A stretch of DNA of 64,000 bases, taken from positions 21,076,105-21,140,104 of the forward strand of contig NC_053404.1 of NCBI RefSeq assembly GCF_016859285.1, written 5' to 3'. The notes beneath the pieces are model-generated. The model had not been told where the DNA came from. It saw only the letters and a program-made list of their open reading frames with translations, and ran no database searches. Positions 11,798 through 43,796 of the stretch are shown here, in pieces. The position numbers and the translations under genes were made by a program. Numbering within the stretch: position 1 is the stretch's first letter; each line of letters starts with the position of its first letter. The stretch comes from Xiphias gladius (Eukaryota > Chordata > Actinopteri > Istiophoriformes > Xiphiidae).

Positions 11798-12025
11798 CCC
11801 CAACTCTTTGATTTTGATCAGTGATAGTATAAGAGTAGTGTTAGTGTTAAACCAAACTTACTGATGTGTGTCTGCAGTTTCAAGCTTTCAGTTGTACTTT
11901 CATCATCCAACTTCATCCAAGGGGAAATAGAGGCGCTAGAGGCACAATCTCTGCTCCTAAAGCAGGCAGAGACTAACCGGTTCTGTCAGTCTGCTCTCGG
12001 GTCTGGAGAGAGCAGTTAGTTAATC
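9725..12025. other. Intergenic interval between hhla2 copies B and C
   Basis: This holds the 3' flank of copy B with a candidate AATAAA at 10325-10330, then AT-rich sequence with no recognisable exon. A long (AT)n-rich microsatellite lies at 11621-11792. Short reading frames here are low-complexity. Confidence 0.6.
11621..11792. repeat. Long (AT)n microsatellite upstream of hhla2 copy C
   Basis: About 170 bases of TA repeats with an internal ATACAC/TATGTATA segment, ending about 230 bases before the start codon of copy C. Reading frames over it encode only Tyr-Ile runs. Confidence 0.9.
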
Positions 12026-15000
12026 ATGGCAGCGTACGAAGGTCTTCTTCTCTGTTCACTCCTGTGGATTGTCTCCCCAGCAGAGGGAAAAGGTGAGCAG
12101 GCAAATTGAATTACTATTAAAATATAGCAGAAAAAAACCTTCATGTATGTAGACACAGGTTCTTGAGAATATAGCCGGAAATAAATCTCACAGTGTTTTT
12201 CTACAAGTAGTGAATCCAAAAACAGACGTCCTGATGTACCAATAGCTTTCTGGGAAGCCTGTAAAACAATAATACTCACTGTTACTCAGCGAATTTCGTG
12301 CAGCACAGTGGACCCGTTGCTCTGTCATTTAGGTCAGGTGGAGTTTAAGGTTTAAGACAGGTTTAAACTTGTGTTGTCTGGGTCAAAGCCGTGGTCATTT
12401 AGACCCCACTGCTTGCTGTAGTTTAGTCAGAACCAGCTGCTGGGTCCTGTGAAAATCACCTGAACTCCTGTGGAGGTCGCTTCTTCTGAGGCTTAACTGA
12501 AACCTGTTGCAGACCCGGTTTGACCGAGGGTTAAAATCCATAAGGTTCAGTATGAGGACAGATTTGTACAGCTCAGATCATTTCATTCATTTCCAAAATG
12601 TCAAATCTTTCACTGTGTATGTTCTTTGGAAGGCACCGCTATAAGAACTGGCAAAGATATGTAATTGCGTAATCACAACTACAGGTGTTTCTTCTTCCTT
12701 AATTTGTTTTTGATGCCAGAAACAGGGTCACTAATCGTACAGTCGATGATCCTCATTTAAATAAGTGTCAGTTTTGCTGCTCTCCACCTTTGACAGTTAC
12801 AGTAAAACGTTCAAAGCTATTTCTGCGCTGTGTTTCTGTCACAACACAGCTCTCCGTGGTGAAGGAGCTCATGGGGGATTCAATTCCCCAGACATCATGT
12901 TCTATCTGATGCACTGTCCGCTGGAGCACGTTTGCAGGCAGTGGAAAAACCCCACATACCTGCATCAAAAGCAGGTATGTGGTCACGCAACTAATGTAGC
13001 TCCATCGATGGGTTGTGACACTTGAATCCTCTGCACGGTGGAGTTTGATTTGTTTCAATAAGGGTCGAGGTTTTACCTCCCTAGAGTTGGCCCTCACAGA
13101 TGTACGAGATTTTTACGTTTGCTTTGTAAACGAAACGTAATTTGGCCTGTCAACAGCTGCTGACGTGCCAAGGTGGTCCTTCCTTCCTGACGCTTCTTTG
13201 CTTTGTTTGGTTTTTTTTGCACTTGTTCAAATGTGTTATTCATTGACTGCTGTTTATAAGCGAGACTGTCGTCAGGCACTCTAAAGCCCTACCGTGCTCT
13301 ACTGTCATGTCTTCATGCAGCACCGCCGACAGGTAAAAATCTGAATTTTCTCCCAACACTTCGGTTCACGACAAAACACAATCCACAGGGGCTTGTATGC
13401 ACAAAGAAAGAAGTCTCCTATTGCTGGACAAATATCTACAGATCAAGTTGCCTTGTAGAGTTAGTTATTTCTAAATCTCAGCTATTTAAATATTGTCAAG
13501 AAAAATGGTCTGAGGAAATACAAAGCAAAACCAGAACTGAGAACATACTGTTATTAAGTTACCATCCCAGGAAATGTCACCCTTAACCTTAGCAAAGGTC
13601 AGAGGTCTGTGGAGACAGGATGCTTCCATTCAGTCCCAAAGGACGGAACGTGCCTCCTGTGTGATTTGGATGAGGTTGAGCATGAAATGCATTTCTTTTC
13701 TATTGTCCCTTTAATCGTGATATTCGGGTTAAATTTTTTCCCCCCCGAAATTGTCTGCTGGACGTCCGAGTGTCCGCTTGATACGAAAGATGAATGTAAA
13801 TACAGAACATATTTACATAAAAGACAATTGACATAGTTCAGTTTTTGTCAAATGCTGACCATCAGCGTATGAGAGCGTTGTATGTTTAATTTGTTCAGTT
13901 TATATCTGATATAATGTGTTTGACACATGTATTGGCTTCCCTCGTTTTTGTTTTCTCTTGCTTCTGCAGGTAATGTAAGCAGGCTGGACACCTTAACGTG
14001 TATGGCACTTGAATAAAAACACTCGTGTGTTTTCTGATTCCTGGGTCTGTATTTCCAGAGTTTACGATCACCTGTCTGACGTCAGAGGACTGCGTGCTCC
14101 CCTGTCAGTTCCAATCCGACGGCAAAGGTGCGAGGATCATGTGGTACAAGAAGAAAGCCGTGGTGAGCTGCACACGCTACGGCAACACCAGCTTCGTGGT
14201 CGGCCACAACTCGCCGGCTGACAAGTACAAAGGAAGAACGGGCCTGTATGCAGACCAGGTACTGGAGGGGAACGCAACACTGGTGTTGAGAAACGTAACG
14301 CCGAATGACCAGGGCAAATACTTCTGCATCACCATGACCGCACCCCGCACAGACGAATCCGGCATCATCTCTGTTATTGTAAAAGGTGCAGGCTGTTTTA
14401 AGGAATTTATGGCATGTATTTGGCTTTTTGTAATTGTATTTCCTGCTTTTTGCCATTTTGCACCCCGTCTTAAAGGTACACTGCGAAGTTTTTGACCAAT
14501 AGCAGTGCTGTCGAGCGCTGCTTTGATGAACAGATCGCAATATTGCCCACGTTCTTTCAAAATCACTAAAATCATCCTAAAATGCTCTGCACACCCTGAA
14601 AGTAGCACTAGTTAAGCCAAAGCATCCCACAGATGGGATGGCGTATTTTAAAAGGTTAAATTCCTGGGCCCTCATTCATCCCTGTTGCTAAAGTTCTAAA
14701 TCCAGTTGTACAAAGAAAATTCAGCAAAATTATGCAAAATAAATAAATAAATTAAAAAGATTATCATCCATAAAAAGGGATATAAGTGCAACACGATGAG
14801 GGCCGAGTGACTCTTCACTGTCCACTATGGACCAGCTCATTAGCGGCATAACTGGAGAGACCTCAGTGTCCGGACCGTGACTCTTGTCCTCAGTACCAGA
14901 GCTACTGGTGATGAGAAACACTCCCAGTCAGGCTTGGTTCTCATTGGGTCTGGGTGGGTCACTCGGGGGAATGCCATTTTTAATTGCAACGTTGTGTAGC

Positions 15001-18000
15001 GCACTGCAACCCTTGGCAATGTAGCATACCTAGAAAACAGGTTTGCACATTGCATCACTTTCATGTACTGGCATTTGAAGGAATGTCATTTCAGACGCAG
15101 ACCTTGCTAGGCTGGTATTGCAGTGTCCCTCCTGTCCCCTAGAGGCAAAGGCAACGCCCTTTCAGCAGAACACAATATTCAGATATTGTTTCCCAGTAGA
15201 GGTCTAACATGGCACATAAGACCTTGCAAATAACACATAAGTCACTTACCAATAAGCCATCCATCCTCAACAGCTCCTTCCTGGAGGTTAGGGCTGACTG
15301 AACTGTTCTGCACAACGAATTAATCATGTGTCACACCTGGCCATTTGGCCACCGCATTCAACAAAGCCGATTTTGAATCACAGATGACCTGCACATTGAC
15401 CAAATGGAAACCAGCATTTTATTTTTGTGTTTACAAATGAGTTTAAAAGCATCACAACAGTTACCGTCGGCTCGATGAAGCTGTTAAGATCTAACACAAA
15501 ACTACTTTTATCTTTACTGTTTTGCAGCTCCGGTACGAGAGGTTGACATTGCGTTCAGTGGTGATGCAGTCACCTGTACAGCTGAAGGCATCTACCCGGC
15601 TCCGGCGCTCACCTGGTCTACGGATCCTCCGACTGATGCTCGACTCCTCCAGAACAAAACAAAGACCCAGAAAAACAAGCTCAGCTTCTACGACATTCAG
15701 AGTTGGCTGAGGCTGACGGGAAGCATCGCCACGAATCATACTTACATTTGTTGTGTTACCAGTGACACCAACAAAAAAACATCTTTTCTGAATCACGAAG
15801 GTAAATAAGTTCAGAAATCTTCAGTGTGAAGTTGCTGATACTAAATCTTTTTCAGTAAGCTTTAAGAAAACCATCTTCTTACTCTTTGTTGTAGCCTCAA
15901 TTCTTGCCTCTGCAGGCAGCGATGTGAAGATTTCCTGCCGTTTGCCTCACACCATCCCTCAGAGCTTTAATCTCACCTGGAGGTTCAGACGCTTAGATCC
16001 CATCATATTGATCAGTGTCATAGATCGGAAGTCGCAGGTGAAGGTCTGGGATCAGTGGAAGCCTCACGTCTTCGACAACTTTTCAGTCTTGAGTGCCCTG
16101 CAGCTTCACAGCCTGAAGTCAGAGCACCAGGGAACCTACACCTGTGAGATTAGCACACCTGAAGAAATGTACATCACTTGGACTGACATCACAGTAACCG
16201 AAGGTAATGACACCACTGGGTGCAGAAAGGAGTAGATTCCAAGGCTGCAGCCGGACGTAGGCAAAGCAGTGGTTTGAGCACAAAACAAAGTGTTGGACAA
16301 ATTACAATTTTGACCTGATGATGGCTCTAGATGAAACGTTAAGGAATCACCAAAGTCTTTACAATTCATCCAATCAAACAATCAAATTTTGTGTCAAATC
16401 CATACTTATTTCACTGGATAAGTCCAAGTATTTCAGCTGATGGTGGTTTTAGGTGAAAAAAGCGGGGGATCACCAAAGTCAGTAGGATCTATCCTCTGGG
16501 GAACACAAATGTCTGTAGAAAAATCACTGTACATAAGTTTTTAGTTTTTAGCTGTGTTAGCAGCTCTAGGGATGCCCAGCACTTTGGTCAAAATATCTCA
16601 GCAACTATTGAATTGATTGCCATGAAATTTAGTACAGACATTCATGATCCCCAGAGGATGAATCCCAGTCACGCTGGGGCCACTAGCAAGTCACAATTTT
16701 CACTTACCCAGTGAAATATCTAAATATATCAACATCAACTAGATGAAAAAAAAACATTGTCCAGACAATCATGGTCCCGAAAAGGAAGTATTCTATTGAC
16801 TTGGGTGATCCCCTGACTTTTCCTGTAGCGCCACCATGAGCTTCTCCTTTGTTGTTTTGAGTAAAATGTTTAAACTACTGGATAGATCGGTGAAATTTGT
16901 TACAGGCATTCATGTTCCCCTCAGGATGATTTGTACTTACTTTGGTGATCGAAGGGAACTGATTGGTCTGTGGTGTTTTATAGAGAGAAAACAGATCTTA
17001 GACTATTGATGGGATTTTGCTGTTGTTTGAGTAATCTATGTGAGTTTTGAAGGATTTATTGTAAACTGTGGAATCTAATCTTCTACTTTACATTTCAGAC
17101 TCCAAACATTACACCTACATCATCGCCATCGTTGGACTGAGTTATTTCTTGTGTCTGTCATATGGGACACTGGCGTTTTTGGGCTTTAAAAGTGAGTCAT
17201 TCAACCAGGTTGGCATGAAAACAAACTGAAAATCGAGTCACCCGATGTGTATAACACATAAATGTTTGACTACACAACATTCATGTGCAAAAGGGGCCGG
17301 CTCATTGTTGTGGTTTGATGCAGTAATTGATCACGTCCCTTCAAATCTGATGCCGCACTCAGGTCATGGGAAAGAAAAGACTCACCGTAAAATATGGCAA
17401 TTCCCAGTGTTTTTCTTTGTATACTTAATGGATGATTATCTAGCATTCATATATGGTTGTATAATAGGCAGAGACATGGGACTAAAAAATACTTTTCAGG
17501 ATCAAAATAGCATCGAGATCCCCGGTATTATGTTCACACCATTTAAAATAACGGTAACTGGTCTCTGTCATGTGAACAAAGCATTGGCATTCTGCTTTTT
17601 GTTTAAAAAATAATAACACAGATCACCCAAATCAACCTAAGACAGGAGCAGGGCCAGAGGGGTGGCGAAGGGTGGCACTGGGACCGCCCAGGAATCTGCT
17701 TAGCCCCCAGGCACCAGGGATGGTGGCCACAAGTCAAAAAAGTGATAGGCAGTTGGCCTGTTAGTATCATGGATGGATTACTGAATAGGTCTACCTGGTA
17801 CAGGTCCAGGCCCCCTGTACCAGAACCTCTGTACGAAGTGACTGTTAAAAGTCAATTACATGAGCACAAACAGATGCAAAATTACCATTAAAAAAAACAA
17901 TAACAACAAAAAACAGCCACAAAGACACAAAACAACCACAGAGATGAAAAATGACCAAAGAGAGAAACAAAACGACCAGAACAGGAGGTAAAATGACAAC

Positions 18001-18354
18001 AAAGAGATGCCAAACGAACACTTGGTCTGGTTGTCTTGCTTCTATGTAGGAGGGGCTGGAGGACCTTTATTGTTAACTATTAATAATGTAAGTCGTAACA
18101 TCTTTTTACTCATTTTATAAATGTGTCCCCCCCCCCGTTTCTTTAAAACTGACGCATCTCTGCGTGCACAGGGGATTACACATTTTTTGGCTCTCTACGC
18201 GTTTTTAAGCTCCAGATCGTGATTTACGACACGAAATTTCTACTCTTTTACAGTCAGACGATTGGAGAGAGCCGGACGACAGGAAGGAAGGAGCGACGAA
18301 ACCACTGAGAGTTTGAAAGTCGATGAAGTCAACAGTGATTCGGGAGTCGAGTGA
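12026..18354 (+). CDS. hhla2: HHLA2-like B7-family membrane protein, copy C (intact, 389 aa)
   Basis: Six exons: 12026-12092 leader, 14059-14385 IgV, 15528-15800 IgC, 15895-16203 IgV-like, 17099-17191 transmembrane, 18254-18354 tail. All introns are GT-AG in phase 1; the CDS is 1170 nt with TGA at 18352. Residues 1-22 are a signal peptide (MAAYEGLLLCSLLWIVSPAE). Residues ~24-131 are IgV with cysteines in FTITC and KYFC plus a CVLPC pair. Residues ~132-222 are IgC with AEGIYPAPALTWST. Residues ~223-325 are the second V-like domain (KISC ... GTYTCEI). The membrane span is at ~331-353. The tail ends in DSGVE. The IgV-IgC-IgV order is that of human HHLA2, a B7 protein that can costimulate or inhibit T cells through TMIGD2 or KIR3DL3 in human. 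No ITIM is visible in the tail. It is clearly diverged from copies A and B, so it is an older paralogue and the only one complete in this window. Confidence 0.85.
12952..12982. repeat. Perfect inverted repeat (12-bp stem, 7-base loop)
   Basis: ccacatacctgc at 12952-12963, loop atcaaaa, then the exact reverse complement at 12971-12982. It lies inside intron 1 of hhla2 copy C. Function unknown. Confidence 0.65.
13400..13740 (+). mobile_element. Probable non-LTR retrotransposon (LINE) ORF2 C-terminal remnant
   Basis: One frame reads METGCFHSVPKDGTCLLCDL followed by EVEHEMHF. The spacing C-x2-C then E-x2-H-x-x-H/F is typical of the cysteine/histidine motif at the end of fish L1/Tx1-type reverse transcriptase proteins. 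Flanking frames are broken by stops, so this is a dead fragment. Assignment is from motif memory only. Confidence 0.5.
16204..17098. other. Intron 4 of hhla2 copy C, repeat-filled
   Basis: Almost the whole intron is dispersed repeat (about 16445-16960). No exon is visible. Confidence 0.6.
16445..16960. repeat. Dispersed teleost repeat, most complete copy in the window
   Basis: It contains CTCAGCAACTATTGAATTGA, TGCCATGAAATTTAGTACAG, ACATTCATGATCCCCAGAGG and TGATCCCCTGACTTTTCCTG, a pattern repeated in many percomorph introns. Around 16470-16515 the same CAGTAGGATCTATCCTCTGG motif runs in the opposite orientation, so two pieces sit head to head. Related fragments lie near 1134, 4250, 8402 and 61200. 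Confidence 0.6.
17641..18060. repeat. Dispersed repeat with ACAAAGAGACACAAAAC-type minisatellite
   Basis: The block runs from a GGGCCAGAGGGGTGGC segment through ATGGATGGATTACTGAATAG and then degenerate ~20-bp units of acaaagagacacaaaacaac type. The same order recurs at 58393-58690 and 59457-59755, which identifies it as an interspersed family. It occupies intron 5 of hhla2 copy C. Confidence 0.6.
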
Positions 18355-18769
18355 AAAGCAGTTGATGGAGGATATGAAACCAACTTTTTCTTTATGTTTC
18401 GGATGTGGAAGGTACTGAGTGGAAAAAAGGGAATTAAGAATAAGTAAATTCACGAATGTAATGTCACTTTGCTACTGCGATTCAGACTTCGACCTGCTCT
18501 GCTTTCTCTGTGACAACATTAGTAGGAATGAATGTGTCACAATTATCATTATTGATATTGTGATCTTGTGTATCTGTGTCTTTTATATCTCAGAATAACA
18601 ATTTAGATTTTTTTTTTAATGAAGTGTGGTGTGTAATCTGTTAAAAAAAAAAAAAAAACGAATTATGAACAACAGTTGGAGATTTCAACTGGAAAAGCAT
18701 AGTTGTTACTTCTATCTAGGAGAAACACATTACCAGCAGGGCTTACATGCAAAAATATACATATGTATA

Positions 18770-18830
18770 TACAGTGGGCTCCAAAAGTCTGGGACCACTT
18801 TCCAGCCACAGAGTTTGAGTAAGTTTTACA
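18770..18830. mobile_element. Tc1-like terminal-repeat fragment
   Basis: ACAGTGGGCTCCAAAAGTCT followed by GGGACC resembles the outer end of a Tc1/mariner element (TACAGTGG...AAAAGTCTGAGACC). Only one end is visible, so this is a solo fragment. Confidence 0.4.
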
Positions 18831-19526
18831 ACTCGAAATTTAATGCTGCTGTCGTTTTATGTACGATAAAATTTGTTGTTTCAATGTTAAATATCCTGCC
18901 TCCCTACGTATCTTTCATGATTCTTATTTCTGTATTAGATCTGAAGGATTTTGTCATTTATTCTGTCTGGTGATATAAAAATGAAGGATACCGTTAAAAC
19001 TAGAAGATACTTTTATCCCCGTTTTTAAGCATCTAAAATATCAGCTTCGGTCCCCCTCACAAGTCAAACCCAGTCTCAGTCAGGCTCTATCTGCCCAGAA
19101 ATGTTATTTTTCCCAAAATCGGCAGTGGAGCTGAAACCACTGAACTCTCACTCAGTAAAATAGGCTGAGCTTATTTAAAACAACCATGTTGGTATTTGAT
19201 ATCCTGCCTTCGGGCGGGTAACAATCTGCTCAGACCTGTCGGACAGCAACTCGACGTTGGGACCTCAGCAGAGTCTGAAACCTCACGTCTGAGGAGAGCA
19301 TTTCACTGTATTTCACTGAGTTTAAACACTAGATTGTTTCTCTTCTCAATTCTCATTTTAACCTATTTCAACTAGCTGTTCTCAAATCCTCGAGTGAATT
19401 AAAAATATTAATGACATAATGATTACAGGTAAAAGTTTTGCCTTTTAACTTTTATTACAACCATTTACATTTCAATACCAAATTAAAAGTACCTATAGTG
19501 AGGAAAGGTTCCCGTCAAAAATTTTC

Positions 19527-19820
19527 TAGGACTGCAACTTACAATTACTCTCACTATCAGTTATAATATAATATATTTAGAATCATTTTTTAGATTGATC
19601 GATTAATCGTTAGGTTAGTAAATGCTCATCAGAACGTCTCAGAGACCAAGGAGATGTCTCCAAGCAATAAATCTTCCCTTTGAGAGGCTGGAGCCAGAGA
19701 ACGTTTGGGCACTTTTTTCTCTATTTTTGCCTTTAAAAAAAAAAAAAAAAAATCACTGAAACGTTTATTCAGTTATCAAAATAGTTGCAGATTATTTTTC
19801 TGTCGATTGATTGATAAAAA
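19527..19820. repeat. MITE-like repeat with ATTAATCG/CGATTAAT ends
   Basis: It begins with GGACTGCAACTTACAATTAC and GATCGATTAATCGTTAG and ends with TCAAAATAGTTGCAGATTAT and TTCTGTCGATTGATTGAT. The middle has the GAGGCTGGAGCCAGAGAACG landmark. This is a widespread fish repeat; further copies are recognisable at 24474-24700, 41368-41660, 46428-46480 and 53525-53695. Confidence 0.6.
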
Positions 19821-20466
19821 TGTTATGGAAATCTTTTTTAGGGTCCCTGAAAAGTTGATATTGGGGGGAGATGCATCCACCTTGAACATGTTCCGAGGCC
19901 GGAAGGAATGATGATAAAAAAAAAAGAACGATTCTACAATTTCTATAACTGTAAACTGCATAAACAATAGTTAAAACTGATAAAGTTATAGGTAGCGTAT
20001 GAACATTTAATAAATGGGTTATTAATAGACTCTAATGCCGTTGTGCACAGATATAAAGACATTTTAAGTGCATATTGGTGTAAAGTGTTTGTCACCCATT
20101 ATAACTTCTCCTATGAAGCCGTATTTTATATCATTACAACTACGTTTTACGCCACTGTCGTTCGTTATGTGTTTATACGCCAGCATCCAGTTACGGGTCC
20201 CCACAGGAGGAGTTACACTTGTTAACAAATACACTCACAGGACACCAACGCTTGCAACTATATTACAGTGTTTCAGAAATGATTTATTAAATGTTTATAT
20301 GGTGTTTATTAAACAAACAGGGGGAGTTTAAAGTTCTAGCACTATAACGTATGGAGGACGGGGTTAATCAACCCCCTGTCCTCCTGATTAGCGGGAGATG
20401 GCGGGGAAAACGTAGAGACAACAGAAACAAAAAAATAAAGTCAAAGATGTCTGCCGAGTGTAAATG

Positions 20467-20472
20467 TTTATT
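20467..20472 (-). promoter_or_regulatory. chrnd: Polyadenylation signal of chrnd
   Basis: AATAAA on the minus strand about 190 bases past the chrnd stop codon (20664). It is the first canonical signal after the (CA)n tract that follows the stop. Confidence 0.6.
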
Positions 20473-20624
20473 CAAACCACAAAAATAAAATGAGAACAGT
20501 AACATACTGATTCAGTTATCCACTTCAAAATATTAAGTTGAGAAGAATCCCACACAGCCATGCACCTGGAGAAGTTGTCAAACAAATGATAATAGAGAAG
20601 CAAAAAAACACAAGCGTGTGTTTG

Positions 20625-20630
<6 letters not shown>

Positions 20631-20655
<25 letters not shown>
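20631..20655. repeat. (GT)n microsatellite at the chrnd stop codon
   Basis: About 12 GT units end nine bases from the stop codon, so the chrnd 3' UTR begins with a CA repeat in RNA sense. Confidence 0.85.
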
Positions 20656-20663
20656 AGTCCCTG

Positions 20664-42000
<21,337 letters not shown>

Positions 42001-43796
42001 GGCTGACCGGCGGTTGAGAAGTGAGGAGGCCTTATACCCACCGACCTTCAGCCAGGAGACCGGCCGACCCACCGACCCACTGACTGACAGGCGGCAGCTG
42101 CGGGAAGCGCAGCAGAGGAGAAAATAGAAAACAGACGGGGCAGACCTGAGCAGCTGGCCGCCTGTCGCCTCCGCTCTGTACGGGAACCGGGGGGGTCCGG
42201 ATACAGCAATCACATCACTGTATAAATATCAATAAATATCAATAGGGGATCTTTTAACTCTGATGTAAATACTTGCTGAGAAAAAACTAGGGTCTAAAAA
42301 AAAAAAAAAAAAAAACACTGAGATTATTTGAAGAATTTCAGGATCCATACCACAAATGTTCCAAGGTTACAGATTTATTATTTGATAACACCTGTAAACT
42401 TAAGATGTTTAAGCCTTTGGCTTTAAATATTATTAAAGGTTTTGAGCGGCTTAAGTGGGACGAAGGACACCGGTCCCTCAAGAGAAACTGATTATTGCCT
42501 GCGACTCAGTGGCGCCAGTCCACCTTGAAAGCACCCCGTCTGATCCAGTTTCACATAATGCATTTTAAAACTCAGATGAGCCTGCTGCAAGTGCAAAAAA
42601 GATCTACATTTTTTTAACTCAGCGATTCCTCAGACACAACCGGAACGGATTTTTGTAAATTTAGGAAGGGAGGATCTAAAGGTGGCCGAAAGCAGTAACA
42701 GACTTTCCTAATGGGAAAGGTGCACTATAGACGTATAGCTTACACATCTGGATTTAAGAATTTCATTAAATGAAGTAAGAAGCATGCATCTTGTTTCTCA
42801 CCTGCTGAAGGGGAACCTACAGAACCCACAAAGGACGAGGAAATTACTTTTTATCGTTTTTTTAAGAAAAGAAATCCCGTAGTTTTAGAAAGTAATCGGA
42901 TTTTACACGATGCTAACACCTGCCTCAACCAGAAATTTAAAAAGTTTTTTCCTAAATTGATGAACGGTTTCAAAACCAACAGTCCCATCTAACCCACTAA
43001 ATGTGTACAACTAATTCAGCCTGGTAGATCCCAAACTCTCTAGCACTTCCTGTCCACAATAAACACCTTAAATCTCCTTCACATTCCAGGACCAGCAGGA
43101 GGTCGAGCCTGCACGAGTCCTGTAGTTGAAACTGGGTTTCAATACGCTTGAAGCAGGTACGTACAAAGCGTTTGAGGTAAAGGCTTCAAGTTCAGGTTTC
43201 ATTTCAACTGTTAAATAAAAAGTAACAGTCAAAATAACATCATCTCAGACCCAAGTGAAGATGTGGATAATGGTCTTGACTGATGTTGCTAGATGGCGTC
43301 CAGCACCCTTTCAGGTTTTCCTTCAAAAGGTTTTTAGAGCGTCCCACAAATTATTCCCACGAGAGAACAACTGAGAATGACGGTTTCGTTCAAATGGAGC
43401 TGTTGACACTATGAGAATACACGCATTTTCAAGAATAGGTGTCTCCAGTTAGCATGTGACCTAGGAAAATGTATTATATCGGCTTTGAAATATACATTAT
43501 TAATACACATTTTATCCGGACTAAGGAATCCAGTACAAATACAAATCCATCATTTATTTAACAAACAGTAAAAGCACAGACACAAATAGGACACACAAAA
43601 AGATTTCAATATGACCTTAACATAAGAAAAAAAAAAAGAACAAGTTTAGTTTAGTACAGTTAATTAAATGTGTTTTTATTAGGTATAAAACAGTTCATAA
43701 AAGTTTAAAAATTAAGCTCATGATCCATAGGGTTTAATAAATTTTTTAAAAACATCTGTTTTCCCCTCCTCACTCATCTCCATAGCTGTGCGTCGC
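42001..43796. other. Interval between cip2a 3' end and chrnd 5' end
   Basis: It should contain the chrnd promoter (immediately above 42000) and the cip2a 3' UTR. Around 42440-42610 broken frames with RLIQFHIMHFKTQ look faintly like a LINE ORF2 remnant, but I would not press this. Otherwise AT-rich sequence without a visible gene. Confidence 0.5.
43675..43680 (-). promoter_or_regulatory. cip2a: Polyadenylation signal of cip2a
   Basis: AATAAA on the minus strand about 120 bases after the cip2a stop codon, giving a short 3' UTR. Confidence 0.6.

Larger units (their letters stand above)
12093..14058. other. Intron 1 of hhla2 copy C
   Basis: The interval contains a perfect 12-bp hairpin at 12952-12982 and a probable LINE remnant at 13400-13740. 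I see no exon. Confidence 0.6.
18355..20663. other. Interval between hhla2 copy C and chrnd (convergent 3' ends)
   Basis: The 3' flank of copy C is followed by AT-rich sequence. It contains an A run at about 18641-18658, a Tc1-type terminal motif near 18770, a MITE-like repeat at 19527-19820 and the 3' end of the chrnd transcript. I find no further gene. Confidence 0.6.

Noticed and set aside
42320..43000. LINE-derived gene between cip2a and chrnd
   Set aside because: Only one short stretch (RLIQFHIMHF) is suggestive; frames are broken and the support is too thin for a feature.
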